A DNA stretch of 6,712 nt from Haloarculaceae archaeon. Lineage in GTDB: Archaea; Halobacteriota; Halobacteria; Halobacteriales; Haloarculaceae. The DNA lies in contig JAQCMX010000159.1 in NCBI GenBank assembly GCA_028274885.1, positions 1-6,712 on the forward strand, written 5' to 3'. Within the stretch, counting starts at the first letter, position 1. Each line of letters begins with the position of its first letter. Positions 1-3,594 of the stretch are shown here, piece after piece. A program made the translations under genes and the position numbers. The notes beneath the pieces were generated by a model. It saw only the letters and a program-made list of their open reading frames with translations, made no database searches and was not told the DNA's origin.

Positions 1-982
1 TGGTCAGTGTATCGAACGGCGAATCGCCGTCCTCAAGCAGCGACCGTCGCAGGACCGCCGCAAGTTCGTGTTCATCGTCGCGCTCGAATAGCTCGACCAA
101 CGCGGTGGCGATGCGTCGGCGGGAGAGATTCTCCGTCGCGCCGGCAAGGATGCTGATCGCTTCGATGACGGCAACGTCGTCGTGACGGGGGCGCTTGGTC
201 TCGGCCCACACAGTAAACGGGAACTGGAAGGCCTCAGCACGACGCTCCATGTGGTAGGTCTGATTCAGGTCCCGGTCGACGACATCGGCAACGAGTTCGC
301 GTGGGTTCTCGACGTAGCCATCGAGTGTCTCGAGTAAGCGGTAGACGACAGCGTCGAGAATCCGACTGCGCCGGCGATGGGGTTTGAGCGGAATTCGTCC
401 ACGGGCACGTCGACTGTCGTCGATCTGCCACGGCAGACCGTAGGTCCCGGTCGTGCGGTTCTTGACGACCAGCCGATCGATATCGTCGTTGCCGACATCC
501 CGACTCATCAGGTCGTACACTGCCCGGCGGACACTGGTTGCACCCGCCAGGTCGACGGCGTCTGCGAGTTCACTCGTTGCCGCAGGACCGTTCTCGTACA
601 GATACTTGAGAATCTGCACGCGCGTGGTTTTCAGATCCGCTCCGTCGAGGCGTTCCTGCAAGACCAGGGGCAGATCATCCCGACTCGGCATCTGCTTGAT
701 CCAGCGGGCACACCGCAGGCAACAGGTCGTCACGTTCTCCAGTGCATTCGGCTGGCAGTCACGTGGGTGCTCTTGCAAGCGCTGCACGACCAGCTGTGGT
801 GCCCCCTCGTCGCCAGTCCCGTGGCGGCCATCGATTCGACACCGAGAAGCATCCCGCTCGAGTGCTTGCTCACGAACAGTCTGTGGGATAGACTGGTGTT
901 CCGCAAGGATGCGATGGTCGAGTTCGTCGTCAGTTAAGCTATCCTCAGGTCGCGTATCCGACGGCGAGTCAGTCCCACTCAT
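1..982 (-). CDS. Degenerate HNH-like zinc-domain / winged-helix DNA-binding protein, 3' end cut off by window
   Basis: Reading from ATG at 982, the frame stays open for 327 codons to the window edge, so the C-terminus is missing. Residues 35-105 resemble an HNH-nuclease zinc fold: ALERDASRC (C48), then PRDC (C76), NALENVTTCC (C87, C88), LRC (C91) and RWI. The usual second Cys of the first knuckle is Asp51, the catalytic HHI-type segment reads LVVQRL, and the final His is Ala92. It therefore looks like a nuclease fold kept for zinc or DNA binding without catalysis (inference). Residues 118-180 look like a winged helix (VQILKYLYENGPAATSELAD, then VRRAVYDLMS). Residues 190-206 are very basic (RRARGRIPLKPHRRRSR), and the rest is helical. 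No ribosome binding site lies close to the start. No in-frame ATG or GTG start is seen just upstream. It shares orientation with the repressor-like gene. The plus-strand frames across it are shadows. Confidence 0.8.
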   Translation of the reverse strand, partial: MSGTDSPSDTRPEDSLTDDELDHRILAEHQSIPQTVREQALERDASRCRIDGRHGTGDEGAPQLVVQRLQEHPRDCQPNALENVTTCCLRCARWIKQMPSRDDLPLVLQERLDGADLKTTRVQILKYLYENGPAATSELADAVDLAGATSVRRAVYDLMSRDVGNDDIDRLVVKNRTTGTYGLPWQIDDSRRARGRIPLKPHRRRSRILDAVVYRLLETLDGYVENPRELVADVVDRDLNQTYHMERRAEAFQFPFTVWAETKRPRHDDVAVIEAISILAGATENLSRRRIATALVELFERDDEHELAAVLRRSLLEDGDSPFDTLT

Positions 983-1161
983 GTTGTGTCGAGCCGCTGT
1001 CTGTTGCCTCCACAGGAGCGTAGTTGGGTCACGATGCGCGTGTGCGTCCGACCGCTGACGGCCGGCCACGTTGTATCTATGTCCATAGCGATCACTGTAT
1101 ACCGGTGAGTCGTGAGTCCCGATCCTAACACGACCTGTGGCGAGACCCGTGCCGAGCGGTG
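983..1161. promoter_or_regulatory. Intergenic region between two minus-strand genes, small dyad and direct repeat
   Basis: No gene is apparent here. On the plus strand it holds the dyad CTATG-TC-CATAG (1077-1088) and a tandem 7-mer GTGAGTC twice (1105-1118). On the minus strand the AT-richest pieces are GTATAC (near 1098-1103) and ATAGATAC (about 1074-1081). Either could form a weak TATA element for the gene starting at 982, but that would leave a leader of roughly 70-90 nt, long for haloarchaea. The dyad next to the putative promoter is a possible operator. All functional assignments here are inference. Confidence 0.3.
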
Positions 1162-1461
1162 TTACTCCTCGACGTCGGTGACGGGGTCGAGCGTCGAGGC
1201 ATCGAGCTCCTCGTTGAGATACGCACGACCCTGATCCGTGATGCCGTACAGGCCCCGGTGGACCTGGACGAGGAGTCCGTACTCGACAAGCGCACTGCAG
1301 CGCTCGCTAGCATACTGTCTGACAGGGCCACCCTTCTCATCGAGCGCGGATGGCGTGAGATTTCCGTACTCCCGGATCAACTCGAGAATCCGGTCGTCAG
1401 CGGGGACCATCCATTCTGCCTGTTTACGCATGTCGTTCTTGTCTTGCGTGTCGGTACTCAT
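1162..1461 (-). CDS. PhiH1-repressor-like winged-helix transcriptional regulator (99 aa)
   Basis: The protein begins MSTDTQDKNDMRKQAEWMVP and continues DDRILELIREYGNLTPSAL, then a recognition-helix stretch (YASERCSALVEYGLLVQV) and a wing (HRGLYGITDQGRAYLNEELD). The opening RKxAEWMxPxDDRILE and the GxYxITDxGxAYLxxELD ending are typical of the haloarchaeal proteins annotated as phage phiH1 repressor, recognised from memory rather than by search. The single winged helix spans about residues 18-85 and the tail is acidic. The same frame is open far upstream (to 2106), but that part is the antisense shadow of the 157-aa gene. ATG 1461, preceded by GGTGAGC, fits the family start. The gene is divergent from the small-ORF operon, so its product probably represses that operon and itself, as in a lysogeny or copy-control switch (inference). 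TTAAAG at about 1498-1503 is a candidate TATA element for a short leader. Confidence 0.88.
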   Translation of the reverse strand: MSTDTQDKNDMRKQAEWMVPADDRILELIREYGNLTPSALDEKGGPVRQYASERCSALVEYGLLVQVHRGLYGITDQGRAYLNEELDASTLDPVTDVEE

Positions 1462-1526
1462 ATGCTCACCGATATACTGCGTTACGGTAGCAGTACACTT
1501 TAACGCGAGCGTATCTACAGCCGCTG

Positions 1527-1537
1527 AGTTAACAACT
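1527..1537. promoter_or_regulatory. Small dyad AGTT-AAC-AACT, possible repressor operator
   Basis: The dyad has 4-bp arms around a 3-bp spacer and contains GTTAAC. It lies between the start of the repressor-like gene and the AT-rich promoter core. Its position suits an operator for the winged-helix regulator, but arms this short arise often by chance, so this is inference only. Confidence 0.25.
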
Positions 1538-1542
1538 GTCAG

Positions 1543-1556
1543 TAAAATTTTTATGT
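1543..1556. promoter_or_regulatory. AT-rich promoter core, possible bidirectional TATA element
   Basis: The near-symmetrical TAAAATTTTTATG tract stands out in GC-rich DNA. Read on the plus strand, TTTTTATG (1547-1554) is a good archaeal TATA box. It predicts a transcription start near 1576-1580, about 80 nt before the ATG at 1658. Read on the minus strand, CATAAAAATTTTA could serve the repressor-like gene with a leader of roughly 60 nt. A nearer minus-strand candidate, TTAAAG at 1498-1503, would give a nearly leaderless repressor transcript. Confidence 0.55.
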
Positions 1557-1576
1557 GACGGGAGCTAATGTAAGAT

Positions 1577-1633
1577 AGCTCGAGCCTTCCGGTCGAAAAT
1601 GACCGGCGTGTCTGAGCACGCCGGGCTCGGGCT
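1577..1633 (+). ncRNA. Predicted three-way-junction leader RNA of the small-ORF operon
   Basis: A closing stem of 10 bp pairs 1577-1586 (AGCTCGAGCC) with 1624-1633 (GGCTCGGGCT), with one wobble. Inside are two hairpins with no gap between them: CCGGTC-GAAAAT-GACCGG (1589-1606) and CGTG-TCTGAG-CACG (1607-1620). The second could extend by two pairs (GGCGTG/CACGCC) at the expense of the first, so the junction could switch between forms. The structure begins where the TATA box at 1547-1554 predicts transcription to start, and ends 24 nt before the ATG at 1658. It may be a cis-regulatory leader, an mRNA-protecting 5' structure or a small RNA. No known riboswitch class was recognised. As DNA, it could also be a protein-binding site. 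Confidence 0.45.
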
Positions 1634-1657
1634 ACCCTCGCAGAGAGGATTCCGAGC

Positions 1658-2131
1658 ATGAGGAAAGACGAACCCGGGGGACTTGAAGATGCCCCCACAG
1701 ATAGCCGCACAGTTAGCCGTCGAGACGACGGAGCCGGGACGCCTGCCGACGACTCGGCAGCTTCGGCGTCACGACACCGCGTCACCCTCGACAGGTACCA
1801 GTTCTCCGAGCACGGACATACTGATAAGTACGCGCCCATCACCCCAGGCGACGTCGACGATGTCTTCGAACGTCTCTGCAGACTTCTCGGCGCCGAGCAG
1901 TACGTCGACCCGGAGACGGTCCAGTATGTGGACGGTGACCCCCTCGAGTTGTGCCGGACCAGCGTGAGCCGCGCAATCCGCTTGTTGGCCGACGACGACC
2001 GATGTCCGCTGGTTATCGAGCGCTGGTCGGGCGCGGCGTCGACACCGACCGTCTGGCGTGTTGGACCTCCAGACGAGGACACTCCGATGACCGACGCGTC
2101 GCCCACCGGTGGTGACGATCATGAGGCGTGA
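1658..2131 (+). CDS. Putative winged-helix-like protein of unknown function (157 aa), first gene of operon
   Basis: Residues 1-40 are a low-complexity polar, acidic tail, probably disordered. Residues 41-135 look folded: RVTLDRYQFSEHGHTDKYAP, then a helical stretch (DVDDVFERLCRLLG), then SVSRAIRLLADDDRCPLVIERW and TPTVWRV. The last part resembles a recognition helix followed by a two-strand wing, suggesting DNA binding (inference; the family was not recognised). The acidic composition and GC-ending codons support a real halophile gene. ATG 1658 is the first start after an in-frame stop at 1613-1615, with a weak GAGAGG ribosome-binding-like motif about 9 nt upstream. It heads a chain of ORFs whose ends overlap, and its mRNA would begin with the predicted structured leader. 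The overlapping minus-strand frames are shadows. Confidence 0.72.
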   Translation: MRKDEPGGLEDAPTDSRTVSRRDDGAGTPADDSAASASRHRVTLDRYQFSEHGHTDKYAPITPGDVDDVFERLCRLLGAEQYVDPETVQYVDGDPLELCRTSVSRAIRLLADDDRCPLVIERWSGAASTPTVWRVGPPDEDTPMTDASPTGGDDHEA

Positions 2132-2246
2132 GGGTATCACCTCCGTCGGAATCACCGTGCTCGTCTGCCCCAGTGTAATCATTAAACCGAGCTGTAAAGA
2201 CGACCGCAGGTGCCCACCGGCTCCGTGCGGGGTGTGTGAGCGATGA
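2121..2246 (+). CDS. Candidate 41-aa cysteine-rich microprotein
   Basis: This short ORF starts inside the end of the 157-aa gene (11-nt overlap) and ends by sharing ATGA with the start of the 86-aa gene. The encoded peptide has five cysteines in its last 26 residues: C16, C25, C31, C36 and C39, ending PCGVCER. A CxxC pair plus further Cys resembles the small zinc-finger microproteins common in haloarchaea. Its N-terminal part (GITSVGITVLV) is hydrophobic. The stop/start coupling at both ends is the best argument that it is translated. Without it, the 111 nt between its neighbours would be the only real gap before 3322 in an otherwise gapless operon. Its composition is not acidic, and it could be chance. 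Confidence 0.45.
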   Translation: MRREGITSVGITVLVCPSVIIKPSCKDDRRCPPAPCGVCER

Positions 2247-2503
2247 GTGACGAGACAGACTCGGAGTCAGGACCCGACGAGACAAGGATTGCGACAGCAA
2301 AGAGAATCCCCGAGAATGAGTGCGTCGCCGTAACCTGGACTGGTACCGACACTCGGCGGCGACGGCTCGTGTTCGAACCGCGCGGGAACGGCACATTTGC
2401 CCGGGTCACCCAACGTCGGACGAACGCCGGTGCCTGGGTGGATACCAGTGTCGAGATCGTCACGGACCTCGACGTGACTGCCGGCCCATCGGTGGAGCGC
2501 TGA
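2243..2503 (+). CDS. Hypothetical small protein (86 aa), likely beta-rich
   Basis: An acidic N-terminus (MSDETDSESGPDETR) is followed by alternating hydrophobic and polar residues typical of beta strands: ECVAVTWTGTD, RRRLVFEPRGNGTFARVTQR, WVDTSVEIVTDLDV. There is no signal peptide, membrane segment or cysteine-pair motif, and no family was recognised. The start overlaps the preceding 41-aa ORF as ATGA. The next ORF begins one base after its stop, in TGATATG. The shape suggests a small beta-barrel or SH3-like domain, possibly nucleic-acid or protein binding, but that is only inference from strand pattern. Confidence 0.7.
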   Translation: MSDETDSESGPDETRIATAKRIPENECVAVTWTGTDTRRRRLVFEPRGNGTFARVTQRRTNAGAWVDTSVEIVTDLDVTAGPSVER

Positions 2504-2504
2504 T

Positions 2505-2855
2505 ATGCTGGTCACCACCTCACACCGGCTGTACGGACGAACACCCGGGAGTGTTCGGGGCACAGTCACTGGCTGGTCGACCCGTGACGCTCCTGTGAGA
2601 CCCGACGAGTCGTCACTAGCCACCGAGCGCCGGCGTGCTCGCCGGTGGCCGCTCACCCAAGCGGCCCTGCCCCTCCCCAAGATATCACAAGAGCATACTG
2701 TGCAGAGTCGCACGGGCACTCCTAAGAGTCTCGCACACCTGCGCGAGTTCGGCCTCGGGCGCTGGTGGAAGTCGGCCAGCTGTTACGATGCCGTCGTGTC
2801 AGGGCCTCGCCCGGGTCGGGTCGGATATACACAGATGTCTGGGGGGCCACGATGA
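2505..2855 (+). CDS. Hypothetical basic protein (116 aa)
   Basis: The ORF starts one base after the 86-aa gene (TGATATG) and its stop shares ATGA with the start of the 156-aa gene, so both ends fit translational coupling. The product is unusually basic for a haloarchaeon, with ERRRARRW near residues 41-48, several further Arg/Lys, few acidic residues and only one Cys. That may mean a nucleic-acid-binding protein, or that the frame is not truly coding and merely open. No domain was recognised. Two tandem GC-rich hairpins lie within it at 2619-2666. An open plus-strand frame beginning at 2635 is nested within this one and less well placed. Confidence 0.45.
   Translation: MLVTTSHRLYGRTPGSVRGTVTGWSTRDAPVRPDESSLATERRRARRWPLTQAALPLPKISQEHTVQSRTGTPKSLAHLREFGLGRWWKSASCYDAVVSGPRPGRVGYTQMSGGPR
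2619..2666 (+). repeat. Two adjoining GC-rich hairpins inside the basic ORF
   Basis: Hairpin one pairs GCCACCG plus GCG (2619-2629, with a bulged A) with CGCCGGTGGC (2640-2649). Hairpin two is a perfect 7-bp stem, GGCCGCT-CACCCA-AGCGGCC (2647-2666). They share bases 2647-2649, so both cannot be fully formed at once. No T-rich tract follows, so an ordinary archaeal terminator is unlikely. GC-rich DNA forms such stems easily, and function is uncertain. Confidence 0.35.
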
Positions 2856-3322
2856 CCGAGCATCACAGCGGACTGATCGGTGACCTTGTCGAACTCGAGA
2901 ATACCGTCGAGCAGTTGCAAGACCGGGTGACACGATTAGAGGACGAGAACGAACGCCTACGCGACCACGTGGCCGATCTTGACGCCCGGACTGACCTCCT
3001 GCAACTGGTCAGCGACGTCGACGAGATGACCGCCGAGCAACGTAGTATCGCCATCCTGCAGCACATGCATCGAAAATGCAAGCGTCGGGATGCCACCCGT
3101 GTGGCACTGACCAGGGACCAGGTTGAGCAGTGTCTCCACCACCCACCGCTGGACCGGTCGACGTTCTACTCCGACATGCGACGCTGTGCGCGACTGGTTG
3201 ATGACGAGTCGGTCTGCTGGTACGCCAGCGACGGTGTCGGCAGCCGTGAGGAAACGGTCGTCGTCCTTGACCTCGATGGCGGCGAGTTGCCACAGCGATA
3301 CCAAGCGACGGAGGACAGCTGA
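2852..3322 (+). CDS. Coiled-coil plus winged-helix DNA-binding protein (156 aa)
   Basis: Residues 8-53 form a convincing coiled coil (LVELENTVEQLQDRVTRLED, then ENERLRDHVADLDARTDLL), which would drive dimerisation. Residues 58-125 look like a winged helix: EMTAEQRSIAILQHMHRK, VALTRDQVEQCL, then a recognition-type helix in LDRSTFYSDMRRCARLV. A strand pair follows (VCWYAS, EETVVVLDLDGG). The frame is open from 2765, but ATG 2852 is preferred because it shares ATGA with the preceding ORF's stop and immediately precedes the acidic, structured part. It is the last well-supported gene before the repeat-rich region and mcm. It is therefore a good candidate to bind those repeats as a regulator or initiator-like factor (inference). 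No named family was recognised. Confidence 0.82.
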   Translation: MTEHHSGLIGDLVELENTVEQLQDRVTRLEDENERLRDHVADLDARTDLLQLVSDVDEMTAEQRSIAILQHMHRKCKRRDATRVALTRDQVEQCLHHPPLDRSTFYSDMRRCARLVDDESVCWYASDGVGSREETVVVLDLDGGELPQRYQATEDS

Positions 3323-3444
3323 TGGACTCCACAGGGGTTCCATACGTCGACTGGTGTGTTGAGACTCCACAACAGATGCTGGGGGTGAGGGGCCCCCAGC
3401 GGAGAGGGAAACCGCCGCCAGTGTGGGTTCCGTTCCCAGTGTAG
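3322..3444 (+). CDS. Doubtful 40-aa ORF at the end of the operon
   Basis: ATG 3322 overlaps the stop of the 156-aa gene as TGATG. The frame runs 40 codons to TAG, encoding a Pro-, Val- and Arg-containing peptide (MDSTGVPYVDWC... ending VWVPFPV). It covers the left arm of the 20-bp inverted repeat and a strong hairpin. The composition is unlike the neighbouring acidic proteins. It continues the pattern of coupled starts, but may just be an open stretch within a noncoding regulatory region. Confidence 0.25.
   Translation: MDSTGVPYVDWCVETPQQMLGVRGPQRRGKPPPVWVPFPV
3356..3375 (+). repeat. Left arm of 20-bp inverted repeat
   Basis: GTGTTGAGACTCCACAACAG matches the reverse complement of 3553-3572 at 19 of 20 positions. 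The arm is itself a poor internal dyad (GTTG...CAAC). It lies within the doubtful 40-aa ORF. The separation of 177 bp makes a transcript hairpin less likely than two protein-binding sites. Confidence 0.85.
3378..3400 (+). terminator. Strong GC hairpin, possible end of the small-ORF operon
   Basis: A perfect 8-bp stem, GCTGGGGG/CCCCCAGC, closes a 7-nt loop (TGAGGGG). It lies about 55 nt after the stop of the 156-aa gene. Archaeal termination usually depends on T-rich tracts and none follows (GGAGAGGG), so it may instead be part of the origin structure or mark an mRNA 3' end. Confidence 0.4.
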
Positions 3445-3482
3445 TGTCGTGATTGTCGTGTCGTTACAGTCGTGTGTGTCGT
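3445..3482 (+). repeat. Iteron-like (T/A)GTCGT repeats
   Basis: Five hexamer copies, four TGTCGT and one AGTCGT, begin at 3445, 3454, 3459, 3468 and 3477, with spacings of 9, 5, 9 and 9 bp. The near-constant 9-bp step is unlike codon periodicity of a gene. It falls after the last possible stop (3444), in DNA with no supported ORF. Short spaced repeats of this kind are typical of initiator or regulator binding arrays, though the unit is short. Confidence 0.5.
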
Positions 3483-3499
3483 TCGAGATGTGGTAACGG

Positions 3500-3523
3500 C
3501 GTGGAAACGACGTGGAAACCGCC
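3500..3523 (+). repeat. Tandem CGTGGAAAC boxes, origin-recognition-box-like
   Basis: CGTGGAAAC occurs at 3500-3508 and 3511-3519, one helical turn apart. The second runs into GGAAACCGCC, which also occurs at 3407-3416. The GGAAACGA core recalls haloarchaeal Orc1/Cdc6 recognition boxes, but the flanking G-run of that consensus is only partly present, so assignment is tentative. Confidence 0.45.
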
Positions 3524-3552
3524 TCCCAACAGGCCCCCATCCCAGGAATATC

Positions 3553-3572
3553 CTGTTGTGGAGCCTCAACAC
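3553..3572 (-). repeat. Right arm of 20-bp inverted repeat, abutting mcm TATA element
   Basis: CTGTTGTGGAGCCTCAACAC pairs with 3356-3375 except at one position. Internally, GTTGTGG-AG-CCTCAAC is a near-perfect 7-bp dyad. A second dyad, CAGGA-ATA-TCCTG (3543-3555), overlaps its left edge. Its position right beside ATATAAAT suits an operator controlling mcm. Confidence 0.8.
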
Positions 3573-3573
3573 G

Positions 3574-3581
3574 ATATAAAT
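3574..3581 (+). promoter_or_regulatory. TATA-like element upstream of mcm
   Basis: ATATAAAT is the best TATA match in the intergenic region, but its centre is only about 17 nt before the mcm ATG. The usual 25-27 nt spacing would place the transcription start just inside the coding sequence. AATATC at 3547-3552 (spacing to about 3576) fits better for a short leader. ATATAAAT may instead be an unwinding element. Confidence 0.4.
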
Positions 3582-3594
3582 CCGATACCAACAC

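Larger units (their letters stand above)
3323..3594. other. Repeat-rich region upstream of mcm, candidate replication origin
   Basis: This stretch holds a 20-bp inverted repeat pair (3356-3375 and 3553-3572), a perfect 8-bp GC hairpin (3378-3400), and five (T/A)GTCGT hexamers starting at 3445, 3454, 3459, 3468 and 3477. CGTGGAAAC occurs twice, 11 bp apart (3500-3508, 3511-3519). GGAAACCGCC occurs twice (3407-3416, 3514-3523), as do CCAGTGT (3418-3424, 3436-3442) and GGCCCCCA (3391-3398, 3532-3539). An AT-rich ATATAAAT lies at the end. GGAAACG resembles the core of haloarchaeal origin recognition boxes (memory-based). The density of repeats beside a helicase gene suggests an origin. A promoter/operator region is the alternative. 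Confidence 0.5.

Noticed and set aside
377..1058. Plus-strand open frames of 186 and 201 codons (377-937 and 453-1058)
   Set aside because: They lie opposite the 327-codon minus-strand gene, are Ser/Arg/Cys-rich and show no domain; the minus frame has recognisable zinc-domain and winged-helix patterns.
1577..1657. tRNA or tRNA fragment (attachment site) from the multi-stem region
   Set aside because: The structure has only three stems and no T-loop, anticodon arm or acceptor end consistent with a tRNA.
1462..2106. N-terminal extension of the repressor-like gene up to 2106 on the minus strand
   Set aside because: The extension is antisense to the 157-aa gene and low complexity; ATG 1461 matches the family start.
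3356..3572. Reading the inverted repeat pair as a small insertion element (MITE-like)
   Set aside because: No target-site duplication flanks the arms, the arms carry internal dyads, and the interior holds phased repeats next to mcm, which fits binding sites better. Copies elsewhere in the genome could reopen this.
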